From: Comamonadaceae bacterium
GTDB lineage: Bacteria; Pseudomonadota; Gammaproteobacteria; Burkholderiales; Burkholderiaceae_C
Direction of reading: 5' to 3'
Assembly (NCBI GenBank): GCA_947374505.1
Contig: CANCCE010000122.1
Location: 1-8,185 of the forward strand
DNA length: 8,185 nucleotides
Below the pieces are notes generated by a model that saw only the letters and a list, made by a program, of their open reading frames with translations, searched no databases and had not been told where the DNA came from. Every line of letters starts with the position of its first letter. Position 1 is the stretch's first letter. Below, one piece after another: positions 1 through 6,469 of the stretch. The position numbers and the translations under genes were made by a program.

Positions 1-2
1 TT

Positions 3-44
3 GATGAAAAACCGATGACTCACATGGACTTGAAACTGCGCTGA
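3..44 (+). CDS. possible C-terminal tail of an upstream gene (partial)
   Basis: The third forward frame is open from the window edge to a TGA at 42-44 and would encode about 13 residues ending in ...MDLKLR. It stops 47 nt before the CoxG-family gene, a spacing that fits an upstream operon member such as a CO-dehydrogenase-type subunit or accessory gene. The stretch is far too short to identify, and the first frame also closes early (TGA at 16-18), so the frame choice is a guess. Confidence 0.2.
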   Translation, partial: DEKPMTHMDLKLR

Positions 45-91
45 CAATCGACAGATAGTTAGCCCACCGAAGAAAAAAGAAGGAAGACCCC

Positions 92-727
92 ATGGAAATG
101 CAAGCCAGCCGGCAACTCGCCGTGACCCAGCAACAAGCTTGGGACGCACTGAACGATCCTGCCGTTCTCAAAGTCTGCATTCCCGGCTGCGACAAGGTCG
201 AAGCCAGCGGCGAGAACCAATACGCTATTGGCATGGCCCTCAAAATCGGCCCGGTGTCGGCCAAGTTCAAAGGCAATATTGAGCTCAGCGACATCCAGCC
301 GCCGGTCAGCTACAAGCTCACCTTTGAAGGTCAGGGCGGCCCGGCTGGTTTTGGCAAAGGCAGCGCCGCCGTGGTGCTGACGCCCAACGACACCGGCTGC
401 GAGTTGGCCTACAGCGTGCAAGCCTCCGTCGGTGGCAAGGTGGCGCAACTCGGCCAGCGGTTGATTGATGGCGCGGCCAAATCCATGGCGGAAGATTTCT
501 TCAAACGCTTTGACCTCGAGATGCAAAAGCAACACCCTGAAGCCTATGCCGCGCGCGACGCTGCTGAAGCTGCGCAGACCGGCGCCACCACCGCTGTTGC
601 CGCTTCGAAAGCTTCCAATAAAAAAGCGGCGCCGGTTGACGTCACCGCTATCGCCGGTATCCCAAGGTGGATCTGGATGCTGGGTGCCACTGTCGCGTTG
701 GCCGTGTCGTACTGGCTGGCTAACTGA
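92..727 (+). CDS. coxG: CoxG-family SRPBCC protein (CO dehydrogenase subunit G-like), membrane-anchored
   Basis: This 211-residue protein belongs to the CoxG (CO dehydrogenase subunit G) family. Family members help recruit Mo-CO dehydrogenase or related Mo-hydroxylases to the cytoplasmic membrane. Residues 1 to about 145 form an SRPBCC/START-like fold with family hallmarks: an early VCIPGC segment (about 28-33), GPVSAKFKG (about 53-61), the glycine-rich GGPAGFGKGSA loop, and a C-terminal helix beginning GGKVAQLGQRLIDGAAK. An Ala/Thr/Lys-rich linker (about 150-185) follows, then one hydrophobic helix near the C-terminus (about 191-209, starting WIWMLGAT), which is the expected membrane anchor. 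The start is supported by a purine-rich GAAGGAAG just upstream of the ATG. The next gene begins 36 nt downstream and is probably co-transcribed. The family call is firm. Whether the partner enzyme oxidises CO or another substrate cannot be told, because its structural genes are outside the window. Confidence 0.9.
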   Translation: MEMQASRQLAVTQQQAWDALNDPAVLKVCIPGCDKVEASGENQYAIGMALKIGPVSAKFKGNIELSDIQPPVSYKLTFEGQGGPAGFGKGSAAVVLTPNDTGCELAYSVQASVGGKVAQLGQRLIDGAAKSMAEDFFKRFDLEMQKQHPEAYAARDAAEAAQTGATTAVAASKASNKKAAPVDVTAIAGIPRWIWMLGATVALAVSYWLAN

Positions 728-763
728 GACGTTGAGAAACTGAAAAGGTAAGAAAGCCTCGTC

Positions 764-1822
764 ATGGAAAATCTAGATGTGATGGTGCTGCGCACCCTGC
801 GCGATTGGCGTCAATCTGGCAAACGCGCTTTGCTCGCCACGGTCGTTCGCACGTGGGGATCGTCACCCAGGCCGGTCGGCTCCATCATGGCGCTGTGCGA
901 AGACGGCGCTGTGGTCGGCTCGGTGTCGGGCGGTTGTATTGAGGACGATCTGATCTACCAATACACGCAGGCTTACGCAGCGTCAGAAACCAAAACAATT
1001 CCTTCGGGCCCACCTGCCTTTGTGAAATACGGCGTCAGCGCAGACGAAGCCCACCGCTTTGGTCTGCCCTGCGGCGGCACGCTGGAACTGCTGCTTGAGT
1101 TTGACCCGAGCGCTGAAGACCTGGCCAGCTTGGTGACTGCGCTGGAAGCCGGCCAATTGATGCAGCGGCAAGTCAGCTTGAAAGACGGCACGGTCACCCT
1201 GACGCCCAGCGCCGCACCCGCCGAACTCAGCGTGTCGGCCAAGGATCTCGTCAACACCTTCGGCCCTGAATACCGCATGCTCCTGATTGGTGCCGGCCAA
1301 CTCACCGAATACCTCGCCACCATGGCGTTGTTCAGCGGCTTTGCCGTGACTGTTTGTGACCCGCGCGAAGAGTACCGCAGTGCGTGGTCTGTGCCCGGCG
1401 CCAAGGTGCTGAGCGAGATGCCTGACGACGTGGTCACGGCCTTCAAACCTGATCGGCGCAGCTGCGTGATTGCGCTGACGCATGACCCCAAACTCGATGA
1501 CTTGGCGCTGCTCGAAGCGCTGGAAACCGATGCGTTTTACATCGGTGCGATTGGCTCGCGGCGTAACAACGACGCCCGCCATCAGCGCATGGCCGAACAC
1601 TTCAGCATCAGCGAAGCCAAGCTGCAACGCCTGCGCGGTCCGATCGGTATTTACATCGGCAGCAAAACCCCGTCCGAGATCGCCGTCAGCGTGATGGCCG
1701 AAGTGCTGGCCGTGAAAAATGGTGTGGAACTCCCACGTGACATGGCTGTGGCCCAAGCTAAAAACGAACGCGCGGTGTTGCACAACGACCCGGGCGAATT
1801 GGTCTGCGGCATCAAGCGTTAA
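764..1822 (+). CDS. XdhC/CoxI-family molybdenum-enzyme maturation protein
   Basis: This 352-residue cytoplasmic protein has the two-domain layout of the XdhC/CoxI family, which binds molybdenum cofactor and helps mature and insert it into xanthine dehydrogenase- or CO dehydrogenase-type enzymes. The N-terminal XdhC_CoxI domain shows WGSSPRPVGS (31-40), the conserved GSVSGGCIE box with Cys58 (52-60), and GLPCGGTLELLLE further on. The C-terminal Rossmann-like domain begins with LLIGAGQLTEYLA (GAG at 176-178) and continues with ALTHDPKLDD, YIGAIGSRRN (about 259-268) and a GPIGIYIGSKTPSEIAVS box. All blocks are present, so the gene looks intact. The ATG is preceded by an AAAAGGTAAG ribosome-binding site. 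It follows the CoxG-family gene at 36 nt, the usual accessory pairing in cox-type operons. No nucleotidyltransferase or other maturation gene follows, so the operon appears to end here. CoxI is the likeliest paralogue by context, but the exact XdhC-family subtype is uncertain. Confidence 0.9.
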   Translation: MENLDVMVLRTLRDWRQSGKRALLATVVRTWGSSPRPVGSIMALCEDGAVVGSVSGGCIEDDLIYQYTQAYAASETKTIPSGPPAFVKYGVSADEAHRFGLPCGGTLELLLEFDPSAEDLASLVTALEAGQLMQRQVSLKDGTVTLTPSAAPAELSVSAKDLVNTFGPEYRMLLIGAGQLTEYLATMALFSGFAVTVCDPREEYRSAWSVPGAKVLSEMPDDVVTAFKPDRRSCVIALTHDPKLDDLALLEALETDAFYIGAIGSRRNNDARHQRMAEHFSISEAKLQRLRGPIGIYIGSKTPSEIAVSVMAEVLAVKNGVELPRDMAVAQAKNERAVLHNDPGELVCGIKR

Positions 1823-1829
1823 CGTCCCA

Positions 1830-1845
1830 GCACGGCAGCCCGTGC
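1830..1845 (+). other. GC-rich hairpin just after the XdhC-family gene
   Basis: A perfect 6-bp stem GCACGG/CCGTGC with a 4-nt loop lies 8 nt past the stop codon. No T-run follows it, so it is not a classic intrinsic terminator. It could stabilise the mRNA 3' end or assist factor-dependent termination. Confidence 0.35.
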
Positions 1846-1863
1846 ATCTACCACTGATTAAAT

Positions 1864-1891
1864 ATCGTTTAATTCGTAATATTTAAACGAT
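1864..1891. promoter_or_regulatory. 9-bp inverted repeat, candidate operator upstream of the envelope operon
   Basis: Perfect arms ATCGTTTAA (1864-1872) and TTAAACGAT (1883-1891) are separated by 10 nt, so the half-site centres are 19 bp apart, close to two helical turns. The right arm ends two bases before a TTGACA -35 hexamer. That placement suits a dimeric regulator acting just upstream of, or at, the promoter. The right arm also runs into a five-T stretch, so a weak AT-rich terminator for the upstream operon is the alternative reading. The stem has only two G/C pairs per arm, which favours a protein-binding site. Confidence 0.5.
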
Positions 1892-1893
1892 TT

Positions 1894-1922
1894 TTGACAC
1901 TAACTTTACATCTCGCTACATT
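1894..1922 (+). promoter_or_regulatory. sigma70-type promoter of the four-gene envelope operon
   Basis: A perfect -35 hexamer TTGACA (1894-1899) is followed after 17 bp by TACATT (1917-1922), a 4/6 match to the -10 consensus. Transcription would start near 1929, leaving a leader of about 30 nt before the ATG at 1961. It is the only strong promoter-like element between the XdhC-family gene and the lipoprotein gene. Confidence 0.65.
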
Positions 1923-1960
1923 GGCTTCGTTCGTTAGACGTTCGCCAAATTGGAGATGGA

Positions 1961-2527
1961 ATGGTTGTTCAAAGAAGTTTAGCCACAACGCTGCTGTGCG
2001 TTGTACTGGCGTCTCTGTCTCTCAGCGCTTGCGACCAGCTTCGGGAAAAACTGGCTTCAGTGATCGGTTCAAAGTCCCCTGAAGAAGCGCTGGTCTCCGT
2101 CCGTCGTCATTTAGAGAACGGGAAATTCAAAGAGGCCAAGGCTGAGGCCGAACCCTTTGCGACCAAGACGGGAGCTCGTCAAGCTGAATTCGCTTTGGCC
2201 GCAGCTCAAGCTTGCGGCAATCTGGGTGAAGTCAGCCAGGCCATTGACTACCTGGTCATTGCGCTCAAGGCGGGCGCTATCAGTGCAGATGCCTTGATGG
2301 TGGACCGGAACTTTGAGACGATCCGTACCGATATTCGCTTTGTTTCTTTGCTGACTGGCCAGTCCAGCACAGCCAGCGCGGGAACGGCAACAGCTTCAGC
2401 TGCATCCACCCCCGCACCCCAAGCCGCACCAGCAGCCAAAGCGGTTGAACCTGCCACCGCCATCCGCATGGATGGCCAAGGCATCGAAGTCAAGGCCGGC
2501 AGCATTTCCATCAAATTACCCAACTAA
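1961..2527 (+). CDS. TPR-type lipoprotein, first gene of the envelope operon
   Basis: This is a 188-residue predicted lipoprotein. The signal peptide ends in a lipobox LSAC with the lipidated Cys at residue 24. Asp25 follows at position +2, which in E. coli retains lipoproteins in the inner membrane; whether that rule applies here is unknown. Residues about 39-110 look like helical TPR-like repeats (EEALVSVRRHLENGKFKEAKAEA... and GNLGEVSQAIDYLVIALKAG). They are followed by DRNFETIRTDIRFVSLL (115-131), a segment often found at the end of TPR proteins. A Ser/Thr/Ala/Pro-rich linker (about 135-166) leads to a short beta-like tail (168-188). A GGAG 5 nt before the ATG fixes the start. The next gene starts 20 nt after the stop. 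TPR folds usually bind protein partners, so a scaffold or assembly role with the exported proteins encoded downstream is a reasonable inference. The precise function is unknown. Confidence 0.85.
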   Translation: MVVQRSLATTLLCVVLASLSLSACDQLREKLASVIGSKSPEEALVSVRRHLENGKFKEAKAEAEPFATKTGARQAEFALAAAQACGNLGEVSQAIDYLVIALKAGAISADALMVDRNFETIRTDIRFVSLLTGQSSTASAGTATASAASTPAPQAAPAAKAVEPATAIRMDGQGIEVKAGSISIKLPN

Positions 2528-2547
2528 CCAGCCTTCTTAGGTCTCTC

Positions 2548-4233
2548 ATGAAACTCAATACCATTGCGCTGGCTTGTGGCCTGCTGTTGTCCATCGGTCT
2601 CCAAAATGCGGCACAAGCCCAGCAGTTGACGGCGACCACCAAGTCGCAAGTCACCATCACCAAGGGTGCCAGTCCGGCTTCACTGAAAAGAAAACTCAAG
2701 GAAGACTTGGAGTTGAAAGCGGTGAAGAACTTGCTGGAAGCCTCTTTTGCGGTCAAGTTCACACCGCAGGTAGAAGCCAAGTTGCCTGAGCTGGTTGAAC
2801 TTTTGAGCGACTCTATTCAAATTTCAATGGACCCTGCGGATGGTGAGGTGCTGTCGGGTCGCGCCACCATCACCGTCGCCTCGGCCAAGCTCAAGGAGTA
2901 CCTGACCAACAAGGGCATTGGTGCTGGCGACATCGCTGCCAAGTCGGCCAAGATTCTGGTCTCGATTGACGAATTCATTGGCGTGGCAACGAACAATGAT
3001 GGACAAACCGCGTCGCAGACAGAAGTCAGTTATTCCCACGACAAGAGTTCGTTCTCTGACACCAGCGCCAAAGGCAGCTACAGCCAGAGCGAATCTGCCA
3101 GCTCAGCCAACGCAACAAAAAACAATGTGAATGCATCGGCGAAGTCATCCGTCGCTGTCGCGGGTCGCCAATCGTCAGCTGTCGCTGCGCAGCAGGACAC
3201 CGCTGTAGCTGGACGTCGGGACACTGCCGTTGCTTATCAGGGCGGCGGCGCATCCGGTGCGGGTGCTTCCAGCGCTCAATACGCGGGTGCTTCTAGAACT
3301 CAATATGCCGGAGCACAGTCGTCGCAATACGCCGGTGCCGCATCGTCAGAGCGGGCTTATTCGGACAAGTCAGAAAGCGCCAGCGCCAGCCGTTCAGCGT
3401 CGGCTTCGGCCGCCAGCCTGGATCAGAAAAACGTGCAGCAGCAAACCGACAAGGTCAGCTACACCGTCAAGACCAAAATGCCGGAGTTCAACAATGCCAA
3501 GCCTATGGGAGCGCAAGACCGCGTGCTGGTGTCACGGCTCAGCGGTGAGTTCCAGAACAACGGTTTGCGACTGGTCGCTGAAAACGATCTGCGTTCTGAG
3601 GGTGGCCGGATTCTGCCGATCTTCGAGATCACCAACAACGGTCGCATTTCGCAGTTTGTAGATTTGATTCAAAAGAAAAATATCGAGGCTGACGTCTGGG
3701 CTACCGGCCAAGCCAACTACACCATCGTCGGCACCGCGGCGGGCGTCACGCGCTGCAACGGTAATCTGGCCGTTCAGGGTCGATTCATTGAAGGCAACGA
3801 GATCTTTTTTGAAGACTCATTGCAAGCCGCAGCTTCTGGCGATGGTGATCAAGAATGCCGCGGCCGTCTGGGTATCGCACTGGCCACGTCATTGGCCAAA
3901 GTGTTGGGCCAGCGCGCCAACAAGGAGCTCAATGCACGCAGCTCTCGCGGTGGTGTTTACACCCTGTACCTCTACAGCGCCAGTCAGCTCAAGCGCGGTG
4001 ATCGTCGCCAGTTCCAGGACCTGCTCGAAAAAGTGGACGGCATTCAGCTCAGTGAACCGACGACCAAAGAGTCGTACATGGCCATCAGCGTGCAATACGC
4101 CGGGAAACTAAAAGACACGATCGACCGGATGCTTGACAAGCTTCCGTGGGAAAAGGCTGAAGTGCTGAGCAAGTCCAACAAAATTTGCGTGGGTATTGAA
4201 GGCATGGGTGCTTGCCCTGCTGAATTCAAGTAA
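2548..4233 (+). CDS. exported protein: FlgT/LPP20-like N-domain, octapeptide-repeat linker, CsgG-like C-region
   Basis: This 561-residue protein has a type I signal peptide cleaved after AQA (residue 24). Residues about 46-125 have the pattern of LPP20/FlgT-N-type domains: two helices, a strand pair ending in GRATITVASAKLKEYL, and a final helix. Residues about 165-300 are low-complexity Ser/Ala/Gly/Gln with an 8-residue period (see the separate repeat entry). After about residue 322 the pattern resembles the CsgG/TolB-N/LpoB/FlgT envelope fold: VLVSRLSGEFQNNGLRLV, then EADVWATGQANYTIVGTA, a beta-rich stretch, and a helix LGIALATSLAKVLG. A last alpha/beta domain from about 468 ends in SVQYAGKLKDTIDRML. 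The mature protein has four cysteines (403, 437, 547, 556), placed as two possible disulphide pairs. It sits between the lipoprotein gene and the 738-aa gene. The fold assignments rest on pattern only, and no named family is recognised. Confidence 0.8.
   Translation: MKLNTIALACGLLLSIGLQNAAQAQQLTATTKSQVTITKGASPASLKRKLKEDLELKAVKNLLEASFAVKFTPQVEAKLPELVELLSDSIQISMDPADGEVLSGRATITVASAKLKEYLTNKGIGAGDIAAKSAKILVSIDEFIGVATNNDGQTASQTEVSYSHDKSSFSDTSAKGSYSQSESASSANATKNNVNASAKSSVAVAGRQSSAVAAQQDTAVAGRRDTAVAYQGGGASGAGASSAQYAGASRTQYAGAQSSQYAGAASSERAYSDKSESASASRSASASAASLDQKNVQQQTDKVSYTVKTKMPEFNNAKPMGAQDRVLVSRLSGEFQNNGLRLVAENDLRSEGGRILPIFEITNNGRISQFVDLIQKKNIEADVWATGQANYTIVGTAAGVTRCNGNLAVQGRFIEGNEIFFEDSLQAAASGDGDQECRGRLGIALATSLAKVLGQRANKELNARSSRGGVYTLYLYSASQLKRGDRRQFQDLLEKVDGIQLSEPTTKESYMAISVQYAGKLKDTIDRMLDKLPWEKAEVLSKSNKICVGIEGMGACPAEFK
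3148..3411 (+). repeat. coding octapeptide repeat array (8 aa / 24 nt period)
   Basis: Residues 201-288 of the 561-aa protein can be written as consecutive 8-residue units: SVAVAGRQ, SSAVAAQQ, DTAVAGRR, DTAVAYQG, GGASGAGA, SSAQYAGA, SRTQYAGA, QSSQYAGA, ASSERAYS, DKSESASA, SRSASASA. The clearest are the AVA units (3148-3243) and three QYAGA units (3268-3339). The core QYAGA is encoded with different synonymous codons in each unit, so the array is not a recent DNA slippage product. The segment is probably extended or disordered and links two folded envelope domains. Confidence 0.75.
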
Positions 4234-4244
4234 TTGACTGCATC

Positions 4245-6461
4245 ATGAAGTTCAGTCAATTCCTGGCGGCGAGCCTGGTTTGCGGCACGGGCTTGGCCAG
4301 TGCCGCAGCCGAGTTCCAGTATTACGTCTTTCCGTTGGCAGGTCTGACGGGCATCAGTCAATCGGTCCTCAAACCGGGCAGTGATGAGCCTAAGCAGGCC
4401 AAGTACAGCGGCATGATCAATGAAAAATATGCCGATATTTTTTTTGATGGTGCTAGCGATGGTGCGGCACAAAAAAACCTGACGCAGTACTTTGAGAAAA
4501 AGGTTGTTGCGGCGTTTCCAACGTCAGTGGTCGGGCCGAATCAGCTGACCACGGGGAAAGAAGGTAAGTACGCTTACCAGCCTTATTCGGCAGCGCAGTG
4601 CAGCCCCACTTTCAAGGTCAACTACCGCGATTCATTCGGCGTGGCGATCGGTGTCAGTCGCCTGTCGACTTACTTCAATACCTACAGCGACTTCACGCGG
4701 GTGCTGATTCCGATCACTTACACCATCCGCTTCGTGAAGCTCAATGGTGCCTCCATTATTTTCTCGAAGAGTGAAACGATCAACACCGAGTTGACGTCCA
4801 GCACCGCTGATTTTTTCACGCCCGGAACCAAAGACATTTCCCCCGCCAACACCGCCAAAATCAAGGGCGCCATTTTGAATGACGCGCTGAAGGTGGTTGA
4901 TCGACTCGTCGACGCAGCGGTGAAGAATTTTTCGCCCAAGCAGACTGACATCGGGGTGGCAGCCCGTGATGGTGATTACTTCATCTTTGACCGCGGCAGC
5001 GAAGTTGGTTTTTCATCCGGCGAGGACTTTGATGCGCTGAATGAAAAAGGGGAAGAGTTTTCTTTCACTGTCAATTACGCCACCGACGGTCTGGCCGTCG
5101 CGACGGCGAGTGACTTCAGCAAAGACATCAAGCGCGCCACCAATGCGTTGCGCGCTGGCGCGAAGCTGAAATTTTCGTTCACCAAAAATGGCAAGGACGA
5201 TGCCAAACCGAGCGTACTGGCTGTTCAGTACACCGGCGTAGACAACCAGCCATTGCCGCCCGCTCAGGTTCTTAACAACGCCCTGCAATCGATCGTTGCG
5301 GATGACATTGGTTTCAAGGCACCGTTCAACCTGATCAAGCAAGACGCTGATTTTGTACGGTTAAAAAATCAGATTCGCGGTGAAGCCAACTGTGAATCAA
5401 CAATGTTCACGGAAATGCACGGTTTTGCCGACAACACGACACTGCCGCGCCAAAGTCCTGACTATTACCTCAAGCTCGATCAGTTCACCTCACCTGTCTT
5501 CAGTGTGACGGGTCAAACCGGATCATCGACCAAAAGCGTTTTCAACAGCGCTGTTGAATTGAGTTTGATCGATCGATCTAATTTTGTCCGGCAGGTCTTT
5601 CTCGGCACCAACAATTATGAATTGGACAATATGGCGGGCAAGGGTTTGGCGCTGGAGCAGGCTACGGAAGTGAACCTGAAGAATGCGTCGCTGGTGGCCC
5701 TCAAATCGCTGATAGAAGGTTTCAGTCCTAAACAGAAAATTCTGAAAATCAATGCTATTTCGGGCAACAACATCACGCTCAGCGAAACCTTGCCCCTGAA
5801 CGCCTTCAACCTGGTGCAGATCGCCAGGCCATTGAGTGTGGGTAAGAGTAACAAGACGGTCTATTTGCCACTGCCCCGCAGTGAGGTTCAGTTTGAGCGT
5901 CCGTCGCAAGACTCGGCCACCTTTGAGCTCAAAGGGAAACTGAAGACCAGTGATGTGGTGTTACTGAGTTCCTCGGGTGGCAGTAGCCGGGCTCTCAAAC
6001 TTTGTGACGTGAGCCGCAAACGTCACTTTTTACCAACCAGCTTGCAACACACGTCCGGTGCTGACGAAATGGTGGGCCGCGCCGTGGCGGCCAATCTGAA
6101 GGACTACGACCTGATCGAGAACAGCAGTGGGTTCTTGCAAAGCGCCGCTATCGCCTTGCGCGATGGCATGTTTGAAATTCAGAGTCCGGTGGCCGCTGTT
6201 GAAACGTCTTTTTGCCTCTTGCCGATGGAACTACAGCAGTTCACCAAGAACGACTGTGCCGCCGGTAAATGCAGCGGCCGAGCCAGCGTGAGTTCGGGTA
6301 TTCGCATCTTTGATGCGAGCAACAAAATTGGAGAGTCGGTACTCGGTGCTGGCTTTGATTTCTCTGAAATCAAAGCCGACTCTCTGTCATCGTTTGTGGG
6401 CCTGAAAGCTTATGAACAACAAATCAGCAGCATTCCTCAACACAAATCCAAACTCAAGTAA
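4245..6461 (+). CDS. large exported protein with CsgG/FlgT-like features and an internal duplication
   Basis: This 738-residue protein has a type I signal peptide (cleavage probably after ASA, residue 20). There is no valid lipobox, unlike true CsgG. After a variable N-terminal stretch, a beta-rich region (NYRDSFGVAIGVSRLSTYF..., ...YTIRFVKLNGASIIFSKSE) leads into a long helix and FSPKQ (229-233), then strands ending in DRGSEVGFSSGEDFDAL. That order (helix, strands, G-x-x-x-G-hydrophobic-x-x-G-x-x-F) resembles the CsgG core followed by a FlgT-C-type small beta domain. The helix-FSPKQ-strand unit recurs at about 480-530 (FSPKQ at 493-497). The mature chain has six cysteines (119, 383, 587, 657, 671, 676), consistent with disulphides in the periplasm. 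The start lies 11 nt after the preceding stop with no clear Shine-Dalgarno, so translational coupling is likely. An outer-membrane or periplasmic assembly role is inferred; no named family is recognised. Confidence 0.8.
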   Translation: MKFSQFLAASLVCGTGLASAAAEFQYYVFPLAGLTGISQSVLKPGSDEPKQAKYSGMINEKYADIFFDGASDGAAQKNLTQYFEKKVVAAFPTSVVGPNQLTTGKEGKYAYQPYSAAQCSPTFKVNYRDSFGVAIGVSRLSTYFNTYSDFTRVLIPITYTIRFVKLNGASIIFSKSETINTELTSSTADFFTPGTKDISPANTAKIKGAILNDALKVVDRLVDAAVKNFSPKQTDIGVAARDGDYFIFDRGSEVGFSSGEDFDALNEKGEEFSFTVNYATDGLAVATASDFSKDIKRATNALRAGAKLKFSFTKNGKDDAKPSVLAVQYTGVDNQPLPPAQVLNNALQSIVADDIGFKAPFNLIKQDADFVRLKNQIRGEANCESTMFTEMHGFADNTTLPRQSPDYYLKLDQFTSPVFSVTGQTGSSTKSVFNSAVELSLIDRSNFVRQVFLGTNNYELDNMAGKGLALEQATEVNLKNASLVALKSLIEGFSPKQKILKINAISGNNITLSETLPLNAFNLVQIARPLSVGKSNKTVYLPLPRSEVQFERPSQDSATFELKGKLKTSDVVLLSSSGGSSRALKLCDVSRKRHFLPTSLQHTSGADEMVGRAVAANLKDYDLIENSSGFLQSAAIALRDGMFEIQSPVAAVETSFCLLPMELQQFTKNDCAAGKCSGRASVSSGIRIFDASNKIGESVLGAGFDFSEIKADSLSSFVGLKAYEQQISSIPQHKSKLK

Positions 6462-6469
6462 GGTCGTTT

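Noticed and set aside
59..535. Antisense reading frame (158 codons) opposite the CoxG-family gene
   Set aside because: The + strand gene is clearly recognisable, and the antisense product has no domain or start signal.
983..1783. Long antisense reading frame (266 codons) opposite the XdhC-family gene
   Set aside because: It lies wholly within a gene with all family motifs intact, its His/Arg/Gly-rich product resembles no protein, and it has no ribosome-binding site. It is a by-product of codon bias.
1830..1845. Hairpin as intrinsic terminator of the CoxG/XdhC operon
   Set aside because: The stem is only 6 bp and no T-run follows, so it is listed as a hairpin without a terminator claim.
1894..2082. 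Short + frame across the promoter and the lipoprotein start
   Set aside because: It begins at the -35 element and overlaps the lipoprotein gene in another frame. The lipobox and ribosome-binding site support the 1961 start instead.
3148..3411. Tandem repeat as a CRISPR array or DNA-level satellite
   Set aside because: Units are 24 nt with no spacers, vary at synonymous positions, and remain in frame within a coding region. The repeat is at protein level.
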